Assembly: GCA_014904985.1 (NCBI GenBank)
Contig: MU129058.1
Coordinates: 66,604 to 130,603 of the forward strand
Source of the DNA: Hydnum rufescens UP504
Taxonomy: Eukaryota; Basidiomycota; Agaricomycetes; Cantharellales; Hydnaceae
Direction: 5' to 3'
DNA: 64,000 nucleotides
Made by a program: the position numbers and the translations under genes. The notes below the pieces were generated by a model, which ran no database searches, was not told the DNA's origin, and saw nothing but the letters and a program-made list of their open reading frames with translations. Of this stretch, positions 45,112-56,135 are shown one piece after another; position 1 is the first letter of the stretch, and every line of letters starts with the position of its first letter.

Positions 45112-47914
45112 TTGTCTGCTCTAAATTGTCACATTTCTTCAAGTGAAGACCTGGCACAAAATGGGGAGAGGGATCTGATCCAACTGGGCTTAAGCAGCAT
45201 CACTCCAGGTGAGGCAAGGTTAGGGCATGGCAATGCTGCCTCTGGCTCTTGCCTTCCAGGTAATGATAGCAGTCAGGCACCTGAAATGGATGTCAGGGGT
45301 ATCAAAAATCAACATGAGGCATATATCATCCACCACAATGTCAACGGAGGCCATATCTTACCAAACCAACATGCCACTCATTTCAAAAACTTGAAGGCAA
45401 TGGAAGACCCTTCAAATCCATCAGCTCCATGGGCGAGTGAGGAAGAGTGGGCAATTGTTGAGTGGATTTTGTCAGTCCATATTTTGCAGAAAGCCATTGA
45501 CCAGTTCTTAAAGCTACAATGGGTAAGCTCATCACTGTAAATCTCTTACCTGTTCAGTATTTAAAATTGTGGCTAGGTTCGTAAGCACTCAGAGCCATTG
45601 ACATTCTCTACTGCAAAGGAAGTCCATGAGAAAGTCCAGAGCATGCCTGGTGGCCCACCATGGAAGTCTACTGAGATTACGTTAAAAGACGCACTGAACG
45701 AGCCTCAGATAGTATTTCATCGTGACCCCATCGAATGCACAGTGCATCTGTTCCAGAACCCAAAATTCGAGGGCTGCATGGACTTCACCCCGAAATTCGT
45801 CTATAACACTGATGGTACAACACGCATGTACCATGAAATGGCTACAGCAGATGGATGGCATGAGGAGCAGGTGGGTGACTTACCTGTATCACCACTATTC
45901 ACCATGTCCTTACTTCGAGAACAGGCAAAGCTCCCAAAAGGAACAACAATGCTCGCTATTATTATTGCATCAGACGAAACCCATTTAACGAACTTCTCTG
46001 GTGACAAGTCAATGCATGCAGTTTACATCACCCTTGGAAATATCCATGATAACATGCGAAGGAAACCAATGTTCGGAGCCTGGATGTTACTTGCAAGGCT
46101 CCCCACCTCCAAATTTGCAAATACAGTTTTCAACTCCTCTCATACAAAACTCGAAGCACAGCATATGCCTGGTGTCCTCAAGGAACAAATTTTCCATGAG
46201 AGCCTCCAAATCATTCTTGAACCACTGAGGGAGGATCGATGAGTGCCATGTGATACATTGGGTCCTGATGGATATGTCCGATGCACAGTTCCCATACTTA
46301 TGGGATGGATTGCCGATATGAAGGAGCAACTTGTGATTGCCGGGGTTTCGCCATATTCATGTCCTGTTTGCATGGTTGCTCCCAGTGATCTCCAGAATTG
46401 TGGTGTATCCACACCTTGGACTGGTAAATCAACACTGGATGCACTGGCATCTGTGCATGCAAAATATCCACATGCAACAACTTGGGAGTTTGTATGCATG
46501 GTCCGAAAATTGGGTCTTGGATTGTCAGGTCGTGTGGAGCATCCATTCTGGGAACACTTAGGTGTGGATCCCTGTCACTTTATCTGCCAAGATCTACTAC
46601 ATGGCTATCACAAATCCTTTTGGGATCATGCAGCAAAATGGATTGCACACATGATCGGAATTGACGAACTCGATAATCGATATATGGCACAACTGAAGGC
46701 TGGATTCTGCCATTTCAGCAGTGGCATCTCTGAACTCTCACAGGTGTCAGGTTGAGAACACCGGGATTTCCAAAAGTCAGCTCTTGCAGTTGTTGCTGGA
46801 GCAGAAGGAGCAGAACCTCAAGTTATCAAGGCCCTTCAAGCGCTTCTCGATTATATCTACATGGCTCAATCCCCTATCCAATCAGTTGATCTGCTAGACA
46901 AGATGTCATCTCTTCTTGCTGCGTTTCATCAAAACAAGAATATCTTCATTGAAAATGGCTCATGCAGCGATTTGGACCATATCAATATTCTGAAGTTACA
47001 TGCTCTCACTCATGGACTCGAGAATACATGGTACAATGGCTCCATGATCAATTTCACCACTGAGACCCCGAATACCTCCATATTTCCATGTGTAAGGAAT
47101 TATATAATGCCACAAATCGTCGTGACATTGTTGTACAGATGCTAAGGCTTCTTGACATTAACGAACGAGTCCACTTCTGTCATGTGTATGTTGCATGGAA
47201 ATGCATGGACGACCCTACCATGAACTCCCCTACTGGCGACGATGACAACGACGATATTACTGCAGCTACAGACACAGCTCCATCACCAACAGCATTAGGA
47301 ACACTGGCGATGCTGAGGGCTGGACACATCAAGATCGCACAATGAGGACATCAGCTTCAAATCCCCATCCAAACACTAGTTGCTGAATATGGCATCCCTG
47401 ATCTCATATCAGCTATATGTCGCATGGTTGAGCTTGGCGATAATGGCACAACAACTCATGGTCGGTGGGATTATTCTATCACTTTGATCCCACCGTGCTT
47501 TGATATTCTTGATATCTGGACCTCGTTTCAGGTTACCGTACCCGGGTTCAATGAGTTCTATGCAACTGAGACCAAGGTCATCTGCTGCAAACTGGCCGGT
47601 GAGATAGCAGCAGCACAATTTCATCCAGTTCTGGTCTTGCTCTACCCCAATGCTACAGGCATACACAGTATGTTCATCCAAATTCAATCAACTTGCTCAG
47701 ATCCATTGGCTTATAGTGTTTTGAAGGATATCGTGTTGCTGAACTTCGACTTGTTTTCCGCACCCGACTAGACCGTAACAATCCGGAAAGTGAACACCCA
47801 TTCTATGCACATGTTCTATGGTACACCAAGATCCCCTCCACCCCCATTCGCGATGTAAAACTATATCGTGTGGATAAGGACATCTCGATCTTGGAACACG
47901 TAGGAGTGGCATAG
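45112..47914 (+). pseudogene. Plavaka-type transposase (CACTA-like, decayed)
   Basis: DNA transposase of the Plavaka group, which cuts and pastes its own element and is common in Agaricomycetes. The N-terminal part starts at 45112. An intron lies at about 45520-45575, and a second 54-nt intron joins GWHEEQ to AKLPKGTTML. The core signature is IIASDETHLTNFSGDKSM then YITLGNIHDNMRRKP, followed by VPILMGWIADMKEQLVIAG, SCPVCMV and DLLHGYHKSFWDH. The C-terminal part has EHRDFQKSALAVVAGAEG and later EFYATETKVICCKLAG. Breaks: TGA at 46240-46242, 46753-46755 and 47343-47345, and frameshifts near 47090 and 47728. The last readable part, VFRTRLDRNNPESEHPFYAH, ends at 47914. The catalytic residues were not mapped. 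It cannot make a whole protein as it stands. Family assignment is from motif memory, not a search. Confidence 0.8.
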
Positions 47915-48384
47915 TGCTTCTCGAGCAGATTAAATGGCAGTGCCCTCTTGCTCCGATCATATCTGGGCCCTGTGTCCCCAAGTTAACCAGTCAGGAGTGT
48001 TATGAGAAATTTGATTCTTTTTACATTAACTCGTTTGCTAGCCACAATGATTACCGCCGTTTACAGTAGAAAATCACCCAAGTTTCTTTGCTTTTGCTGT
48101 CTTTCCATACTTAATTCATATGGGAGAGTTACTTACTTCATCTGGCTCTCAATCCCACACTGCCAAGCCACCTCTATCTTGAGTCAAAATTGCTCTAGAT
48201 CTCTCCGATCCTGAGTTTTTATTATTAAGGCAGTAATATTAGACAGCGGAGCATGATGAGTATGATGAGCACACAAAAAGCCTTCAAGAACCTCATCCTT
48301 AAGTGTCATAACATTCTACAAACTGGTTCTTGGGCTGTGAGTGCTCTCGAGACTCTGCATGCTCACCTTGGACAGCCGTATGTG
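47915..48384. other. no gene recognised
   Basis: About 470 bp after the transposase. It is AT-rich with short frames only; it probably includes the end of the Plavaka element, but no terminal repeat was identified. Confidence 0.4.
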
Positions 48385-48510
48385 ACCCCCTTGTTAGGTA
48401 TCTATTCTGGGGCACGATTTGGTACCTAAGTAGGTACCAGACACTATTGGGGCCCCAGTCCACCACTTTGGTTGCAGCTTGGGTGCTGATTAGGGCCCCA
48501 TTGGGGCCTT
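48385..48510. repeat. ATTGGGGCC-rich border block, left
   Basis: Contains the palindrome GGTACCTAAGTAGGTACC (near 48421) and several TTGGGGCC words. A similar block with GGACCTACTTAGGTACC and many CATTGGGGCC words lies at 55300-55500. The two enclose the hairpin array and the AT-rich inverted repeat, so they may be subterminal repeats of one large element. Confidence 0.4.
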
Positions 48511-48834
48511 ATTGGGCCAACTTCCAGTCAACAGCTGTGCTGGATCACATAATTATGTATGATTATTGATTTATTTATTTATTACTATACACATATTATC
48601 CCCCGCCACCACAGGGGGGGGTTACATGTCCCCACCTGGTGGAGCCACACAACATGGTGGCCACACGCCCCATTCACCTGCACATTTCATCTGGTGGCCA
48701 CATCCCTCATTCTTGTGGGTGTTCGGTCGGTCGGGTCACGGGTTTTCGTGTTGTGTCTTTGTCGGCGGGGTTTTGCTTGGGGCTTGGTGCGGTGGTGGGC
48801 TGGATAAGGTCCTAGATTGATAAATAATATGTTA

Positions 48835-50850
48835 GTAAAAGAAGAGAAAGGCCATGCAAAAGGAGCAGCCTGTGCTGCTCCTTTTGCATGGCCAGGTGTT
48901 ATAATTACCTTAAAAATTGCCACACCCACTGCAGCGGGTGTGGCTCTCCTTTTCCTCTGTGACTTCGTTCATTTGCATGGTTGTGCATACTTGCGTGCAG
49001 GAGATCCTGGCGGATTGGCGGATTTGGGCTCGCGGCAGTATGGCTTCATGTGTTGGCTGGAATAGAAAATATGTTAGTTAAAATTAAATCTCACGCAAAA
49101 AGAGCAGCGACTGCTGCTCTTTTTGCGCATTTGTAGCTATTAAGAGATACTTTTATAAGGCCACACACCCGCCGCAGCGGGTGTGTGGTGCCATGTTTTA
49201 TCCATCATCGTGTCGGTTGTGGGCGTTTGGGGACTGGGCCCTTGGGTCGGGTCTTGGCTCTCAGACAGGGTTCTGGGTGGCTGGGTATGTCGTCATTTCA
49301 GCTTGGACTCGTTTGTCAGGTGGTTTCGCACAGTGAGGGGAGACCTAGAATAAAGAATAATACATTAGTATAAAATAAAATATAAAATAAAAACACAAGA
49401 CAGCACCAAAAGAGCAGCTTCTGCTGCTCTTTTGGCACCGGTGGGATTAGACCTACCTGATGTTATCACACCCGCCGAAGCGGGTGTGTGGTACGAGGTT
49501 TGGTTGATCATCATATTTGGGGGCCGGCACTCAGGGCTTGGGCTGCGCATCAAATGTCATGCTGGGGGTTGGTCGTGTCCCTGTCAGGCAGGCTTTTGCA
49601 TGGGGAAGGGAAGGGACCTAGAACAAGAGAGGATAATACATTAGTAAAAAGAAAAAGGAAAACAGAGTGGTGCCAAAAGAGCAGCACAAGCTGCTCTTTT
49701 GGCACTGGTGGGATTAGACATACCTGATACTACCACACACCCGCTTCGGCGGGTGTGTGGCACCGTGTTTGATTCATATAGATCATGGGGAGTCGGAGGT
49801 TGGGGTCTTGAGTGGCTGCGCGCGTGCCTGTATTTTGGCCTTGTCGGGTTTGGTGGAGGGAGAAAGAACCTAGAATAATAATATGTTAGTAAAAAAAATA
49901 CCATGAACAACACCAAAAGAGCAGCTAGTGCTGCTCTTTTGGCATCGTGGTACACCGCGTAATGAAACAACTCACCTAATTGTGCCAAACACCCGCCGAA
50001 GCGGGCGTCTGGCACCGTATTTGATTCGTCATGTAGGTTGCGGGTACTTGAGGGTCGGGCAGTCTGGGGGGCTGCGCACTCCCGTGTTTGGCCCTGAGCC
50101 TGGCCTGTGCATTTGTCGGGTCGGGTATCATGTAGTGGAGGTCCCTAGAATAATCATACGTTAGTAAAACAAAAAAAAATTTGAAGGCAATGCCAAAAGA
50201 GCAGCTGGTGCTGCTCTTTTGGCGTCGTCGTACTCCCCGTAATCAAACAGCTCACCTAATATTGCCACACACCCGCTGAAGCGGGTGTGTGGCGCCGTAC
50301 TTGTTTCGTTGTCATATAGGGTGCGAGTTGGGGTCTTGGGCGGCTGTGTGCTCCTGTATTTCGCGGTGGATGTTGTCTGTGCGTTCTTCGGGTCGGTTTC
50401 ATGGAGGGAGAAAGGACCTAGACTAAGTAATACGTCAGTAAAAAAAAATAACATAAGCGACGCCAAAAGAGCAGCTGGTGCTGCTCTTTTGGCATCGTAA
50501 TACACCCTGTAATTCAAAAAAAAACTGACCCAGGATTGCCACACACCCGCTGAAGCGGGTGTGCAGCGCCATACTTGATTTGTTGTTGTGGGGGTTGAGG
50601 ATACGCGAGGGTTGGAGTCCTGGGTGGCTGCGCGTGCCCCCGTATTTCGCCCTGGGCCTCATCTGTGGATAATTCAGCTGGGGTTTCGCGGAGGGAGAAA
50701 GGATCTAGAATAACGAATTTGTTAGTAAAAAAACAACACAAGCAACACCAAAAGAGCAGCTGTTGCTGCTCTTTTGGCATCGTCGTACACCCCAGATGAA
50801 AAACTCACCTAATAGTGCCACACAACTGCGCCCCGGCAGGTATGTGGCAC
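48835..50850 (-). repeat. double-hairpin intron/exon array, left half (8 units)
   Basis: Eight units of about 250-320 bp oriented on the minus strand. Hairpin 1 (CCAAAAGAGCAGC type) lies at 48850-48893, 49094-49127, 49405-49436, 49671-49704, 49913-49942, 50191-50223, 50462-50493 and 50747-50778. Hairpin 2 (CCACACACCCGC type) lies at 48919-48944, 49161-49188, 49467-49489, 49733-49760, 49983-50013, 50264-50293, 50538-50567 and 50817-50850. Read on the minus strand, hairpin 1 is inside an intron-like segment (GTGAG start, TACTAACAT-type branch site, TTCTAG end). Hairpin 2 sits a few bases before the next GTGAG. The exon-like parts share a GCGCAGCC..CAAGACCCC motif but have no consistent open frame. 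Confidence 0.85.
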
Positions 50851-50887
50851 CGTCTCGTGCTTGGTGGCCTTGGTAGATCTGAAGAGA

Positions 50888-51222
50888 TCAATGCCGGCGA
50901 TTGCCGGTCTCGAAAAAGCGCCAAGTACGTAGGTGTGAGAAATTTAAAAATCACCCGAATGTCCTATTTTTTTATCGGCGGTGTGCTACATATACATACC
51001 ACCAAAATATGGGCCAATTCTGATGCAGAGAAGTCCCTCAATCCGCATTGCATTCTTGTCATATAGTGCCTTGGTGAAATATGACTCACTATCCCTCCTT
51101 TTATTAGAAAAATATTTATTATTTAGTATTATTTTATGTGCAGGTATCTATTATTCATTTATATAAGCCTTGTAGTGCCCGTACTTGGGCGCCTTTTCGA
51201 GACCGGCGATCGCCAGCGTTGA
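50888..51222. mobile_element. MITE-like palindromic element (335 bp) at the array centre
   Basis: Inverted ends of about 42 nt (50888-50929 and 51181-51222) start TCAA and include GCCGGTCTCGAAAA. They match at roughly nine of ten positions. The interior is AT-rich. It sits exactly where the array changes direction. A target duplication could not be read with certainty. Confidence 0.75.
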
Positions 51223-51284
51223 GCGGTTTGTTTGATGCTTACCTCAGGTGTCTGTGGTATAAATGCTCGACCCACAAGACCGAA

Positions 51285-52760
51285 ACGGGAAAACAGGATT
51301 ACACACCCGCTGTGGTGGGTGTGTGGTCATATAAGCTAAGTGTGCAGTAGATACAGCCAGGCAAAAAGGGCAGCATAAGCTGCCCTTTTTGCGCTCCTTT
51401 GACATTCTCACTAACATGTACGGTATTTCCATTCTAGGTATTGCCTCTCGCCCGAATAACGAGGCATACCAAAGCTGGCAAGAAGCATGTGAAGATTAAC
51501 GCATACCACGGTACCTGCAAGAGCCTGCACGCGTGCACAGCCCCCGAACACGCGACAATGGGTAACGTACAACACTACACACCTGCTGCGGTGGGTGTGT
51601 AGTTATATCGGGTGAGTTCTCTATTACACCATGTACTGTGGTGCCAAAAGAGCAGCATATGCTGCTCTTTTGGCACTGTCCCTTCTTTTTTTTAATAATC
51701 CTCTTATTCGCTATTCTAGTTCCCCTTTCCGCCTGCCCAACGAGATCGCGAACGAAGTCCCGGATGAAATAGCGACGCGCGGCTGTCAAAAATTGAACCC
51801 GAGAGCATAGTCCCGAAACCCCCACATGTTATGCAACAAGAAGTGAAACACGGTACCGCACACCCGCTTTGGCGGGTGTGTGGTACTTTCAGGTGAGTTC
51901 TCAGTAAATATAGGTACAACGGCGCCAAAAGAGCAGGAACTGCTCTTTTGGCCCGGTGTCGCCTTCGTTTACTAATATATTATTTGTTACTGTAGGCATC
52001 CTCCCTTCATGAAAACCTGCCGGACGAGAACACGATGAAGCCCCGCATGAAGTATGGACGTGCGCAGCCGCACCAGACCCCGAGTGCCCAATCCCTGAAC
52101 AATCCACGCACTACGCGATGATGGGGGAAACTTAGTACCACACACCCGCTCCGGCAGGTGTGTGGTAATATCAGGTGAGTTTCTACTCGAGATACGTACA
52201 ATAGCACCAAAAGTGCAGTAGGCGCTGCCCTCTTAGTGCTGCCCTGGGTTTCTTTTTTTTACTAACGATGTATCATTTTATTTATTATTCTAGGCTACTG
52301 TACATGAAAACACGCCCGGTAAGAATACGGGCAAGGCCCCATATGGAATACCGCTACACAGCCGCCCAAGGCCTGACTGCGGCCCCAGCCCTCGAACATC
52401 TGGATTGCGGTACGCGACAATGATCTAACGATGGTACCACACACCTGCTGCAGCGGGTGTGTGGTAATCTCAGGTGAGTTTTCACTAAATATAGGTCCAA
52501 TGGCACCAAAAGAGCAGCAGAGGCTGCTCTTTTGGTGCTCTCTTTACTAAAGTGTTACTTGTTATTCTAGATCACCCCTCCTGGTGCAAAAACACACCCA
52601 GCGTGAGCCTGGGCCAGGCCCAGTTCAAATTACTGACGTGCGCAGCCGCCCAAAACCCCATTCAAATGCCCCACCCTGCCCCGAACACTGTACAGTACCT
52701 GACGATGGATAAAACGAAGTACCACACACCTGCTGCAGCAGGTGTGTGGTAATCTCAGGA
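51285..52760 (+). repeat. double-hairpin intron/exon array, right half (6 units)
   Basis: Six units in plus orientation. Hairpin 2: 51301-51327, 51576-51603, 51854-51885, 52136-52165, 52434-52463 and 52720-52751. Hairpin 1: 51361-51392, 51641-51676, 51923-51954, 52204-52239 and 52502-52539, with a degenerate sixth near 52780. Clear intron-like segments are 51612-51719, 51893-51995, 52174-52293 and 52474-52570 (97-120 nt, GTGAGT to CTAG or GTAG, with CTAAC or CTAAT before the end). Exon-like segments are 174, 173, 178, 180 and 188 nt. These lengths do not share one phase, and stops occur in every frame, so a conserved repeat protein is unlikely. The last exon-like segment is open from 52552 to 52752, ending YHTPAAAGVW. 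Confidence 0.85.
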
Positions 52761-52789
52761 GTGTTAATCAAGATGTGTGGAATGGCACC

Positions 52790-53160
52790 CGGTGCACCTC
52801 CCCTGTACTTTGGGGGGAGTTTGGCCTGGTGAGTTTCTCTTTTTTCGCATATATCAAGCATTTTCAGTACTGATATGAATATAATATCCATTCGATAATT
52901 GTAATTATGTAATTATTGAATAAATATATGCGGGTGAGGGGGAGCATATGTAGAATATAATAATAATAAGTAAATAAATAAATAATAAACAAAACACACC
53001 TCTAAGTTTTGATCCTCAGTCAATTTCGGTCAATTTCAGCCAATTCTGGTCCAGCAGAGTTTTCGAAGTGGAGGCCATAAAAGACCAAAATCAGCTGTAA
53101 TAGGGTGGGACCATGTTAGGTCCATTATCTGCCCTGGCAATGGTACCTAATTGGGTAGGC
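52790..53160. other. no gene recognised
   Basis: AT-rich; includes an AATAA-type low-complexity run at about 52950-52995. Marks the change from the array to the AT-rich inverted-repeat region. Confidence 0.4.
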
Positions 53161-53164
53161 TTAG

Positions 53165-55060
53165 GTGACTGACCAAGGTGACCACTGGATGGATCAAGCT
53201 GAAATTTTGCACATCATTTCAATACATTCACGTTCAAAAAATCAGCCAATTCCAATGCATAGGCCTTGTGCAGTGAGAGGGGGGAACATTGGATGTTGAA
53301 GACTGAATATACAACTTGTTTCCCAGAATTCTAGAGGTATTGATTTCATATTAGGCCCTCCACATGTTGAGCCATCTTGGGTCATGCCCCCTTCATTTAC
53401 ATCACTTCCATGCATTCAAATTGGCTATAATTTTGGGGATGCTTTGATAGTACATATATATAATTCAGGGTAAAGCATTGGAGCACTCCATTTGATTTCT
53501 ATTGCTGTAGAGGACAATGAATGCACAAATATGCACCCATACTAGAGCCTCTCCCATAGATGAGATTTGGCTGATATTCCAGATTACTGAAGGGGCTACA
53601 TAGATTATGTGTGTGCCAAAGTGTCACAATTTTTGCTTATATATTGGGCCTTCCACATATTGATCAATGTTAAGTTCACCCCCCCTCCAGTTACAGTACT
53701 CCCATGCATCCAAATTTGCTATACTTGGGCACACACCTTACTGCTAGTTACAATATTCTGTGTTCAAAATTTTGGTGGAATCCATTGCCTCCCCATTGCT
53801 CCAGAGGGGCATGAACATGAATATAAGGGTTCCAGATCTATTCAATGGGCTCAGATATGTGCTATTCAAGTAGAAATTCTGTAAATTATGTCCACATAGT
53901 GCAAGATGCTATTGGATTGCACTTGAAAGTGATCCAAATGGCTTGAAATTCAACACATAGTTGGAGAACTGTCTACTGATGTGCCTGTGTGTGATTGGGT
54001 CCAGGAGGAATGGTGGAAGGGGGCCAATCTGGACCATTTTATAAAATAACCAAATATAGTAATTCAGGAACCATTGAATGGAATGACCTAGAAATTTGCA
54101 AATGGGTCCAGAATATGTGGGAGATATCACATGTAGAATTTGATAATGAATAGATGAGTGGAAGGTGGCAAATTGATGGGTGTATTGTGAGCTATCCCCC
54201 CAAGTCACCATTGTTCTCTAAAAGATCTGGAAAATATATAAACATAAAATAATTATTANNNNNNNNNNNNNNNNNNNNNNNNNNNNNNNNNNNNNNNNNN
54301 NNNNNNNNNNNNNNNNNNNNNNNNNNNNNNNNNNNNNNNNNNNNNNNNNNNNNNNNNNNNNNNNNNNNNNNNNNNNNNNNNNNNNNNNNNNNNNNNNNNN
54401 NNNNNNNNNNNNNNNNNNNNNNNNNNNAAGAGAGAATTGGGGCCAAAAAAAACCCCTTCTTTTGTTTGGGGCCCAAAGTTATTCAAAGGGAAAAACAATT
54501 TGGAATGAGGCTGAATGTTTTGTCCTCAATGTGCCCCCTATAGGTCCCATATCATGTGCCACATTTCAGATACCTAGCCACTCTGTAGCCTTCACAATGT
54601 GGTTTGATATCCTCCCTTTCCTCTCCCATTTTCACCCACTTCCCTGCATCCAATTTATTTCATTTAATTTATATGATCCTCATCCCAGCAATTGCATTAT
54701 ATGGACCAATTTTGGAACCATTTTGACATAATCCAGATACAATATGTGTTTCTATTTCCCCTTTTGGGCTGCTGAGCTGGCTCCATACCTAAAAGTTGTC
54801 AGAATGGGCTGACTTTTGACACCTGGTTATTATCATTTGTGGCCATTTCATGTAAAAATTTGGAGGCCATAGCTGCCCAGTGGCCTGAGTAAATCAGTCT
54901 TCAACATCCAATGTTCCCCCCCTCATTTAACAAGACCTATGCATTGGAATTGGCTGATATTTTGATATGTTCCTCACCTGTATATCTTTAAATTATGTGC
55001 CAAATTTCAGCCTAATCCATTCAGTGGTTCCTTTGTGGCAATTTCTGGATTTTCTGGATT
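53165..55060. repeat. AT-rich block with long inverted repeat and internal direct repeats
   Basis: About 145 bp at 53170-53315 pairs in inverted orientation with 54890-55050. Shared words include CAATTCCAATGCATAGG, AACATTGGATGTTGAAGACT and CTGAAATTTTGCAC. Inside, a block of about 100 bp (53340-53450, GCCCTCCACATGTTGAGCC) recurs diverged at 53635-53735. No credible gene; it may be the non-coding body of a transposon. The interior holds the second gap. Confidence 0.65.
54259..54427. other. assembly gap (169 N)
   Basis: Run of Ns inside the AT-rich inverted-repeat region. Confidence 0.95.
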
Positions 55061-55299
55061 TAAAGACATACTCATTGCTTGTTTAAGGCTTAACTGCATT
55101 TGGAAGTCTGGGGTCTTTGTGATCAGCAGGTTCCTCTGAGGGTCCCCCTACCCATTTGGGCCATATTCCCTTGGTCATGGGTCTGGATTGGGCTGGATGG
55201 CTTGGGTACACTGTGGATGTACTTATTGTCCACATTTTCCGCATTTGGGTATTACATAATTAAAATTAAATGCGGATCAGTGCCTCAGTGGTGTGGAAA

Positions 55300-55500
55300 C
55301 TATGAAGGGGTTCATTTTGGAGCCACATTGGGGCCACATGGCACCACATTGGGGTATATGGGCCCAATTGGGGCCCCATTTGGGCTGATTCCCTGATATT
55401 GAATTATCAATTGGCACCCATATGGCACCCCATCACAATTGGACCTACTTAGGTACCAAAAAGTGTCACAAATTTGATACCTATCATAGGTATCAAATAT
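55300..55500. repeat. CATTGGGGCC-rich border block, right
   Basis: Several CATTGGGGCC and ATTGGGGCCCC words, then CCTACTTAGGTACC and the palindrome-like GATACCTATCATAGGTATC. It is the counterpart of 48385-48510. Confidence 0.45.
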
Positions 55501-55584
55501 GGCTGACCAGCCTGGAAAAACACATGATCGTCCTCCAAATCTTCATTGCCATCCAAGCCCGTAGTGAGGTTTGAATTTGATTTG

Positions 55585-55862
55585 ATGTCTCCCTCCCACC
55601 CCATTGCAACTGAATCTGGAAAGGGTATACCAGAAACATCTGAGGTTCAAATTGTCATTCTACACATCTAGACTATTTCTCACCATCTCTCTTACAATAG
55701 ATAATTTTGAAGCTTGAGCACATAAGAGCCGAGCTGGCTGCCATTCACCTGGAGATGGCCATGTTTCGAAACGAAGTTTCCAGTCTTCACATGGATATGT
55801 CTGAGATGCGGGCTGATATAGGTACTCTCTATAGCCTTCTTACAGATGACGCTGTTGAGTGA
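55585..55862 (+). CDS. small two-exon coiled-coil protein (about 73 aa)
   Basis: Met at 55585 (MSPSHPIATESGKGI) reads to an in-phase GAG|GTTCAAAT donor-like site. After a 56-nt intron ending CTTACAATAG (55645-55700) the frame continues IILKLEHIRAELAAIHLEMA and then MDMSEMRADIGTLY to a TGA at 55860-55862. The second exon has a clear hydrophobic heptad pattern over about 45 residues, so it should form a coiled coil. The GTTCAA donor is weak, so the first exon may be different. It lies just upstream of the KDZ gene on the same strand and might be an accessory gene or a leftover N-terminal exon of it. No family recognised. Confidence 0.4.
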
Positions 55863-56135
55863 AATTTGCTGTATTTGCTAATGATGGCAAAATCCGTGGA
55901 ACATCGATGTACTCGCACCACTTCTGCTTCATCTAAAATCCTCTTATGCCTTATGCTTGTCACTCCATTCATTAGTCTAGTTATGTGCGACGTTCTGGAA
56001 CGAGCGATACTGTCGGTCATTTCAACTGCCTCCCTACCAGTCCCCATCAGTGAGAAATCTGGTGGGGTTGAAGGGCCCTTATGGTTGGAGCGGGCTTGTC
56101 AATTCACATGAGCATAAGAACTCCTATGCAATCTA

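Noticed and set aside
49641..50780. Minus-strand protein genes across the left half of the array
   Set aside because: Frames run through hairpins and intron-like segments, end at different places and do not keep phase between units. The common Cys/Ala/Val text comes from the hairpin sequence itself.
48835..52790. CRISPR array
   Set aside because: The spacing is regular, but repeats are long palindromes in intron-like units, inter-repeat parts are homologous rather than unique, and the genome is eukaryotic.
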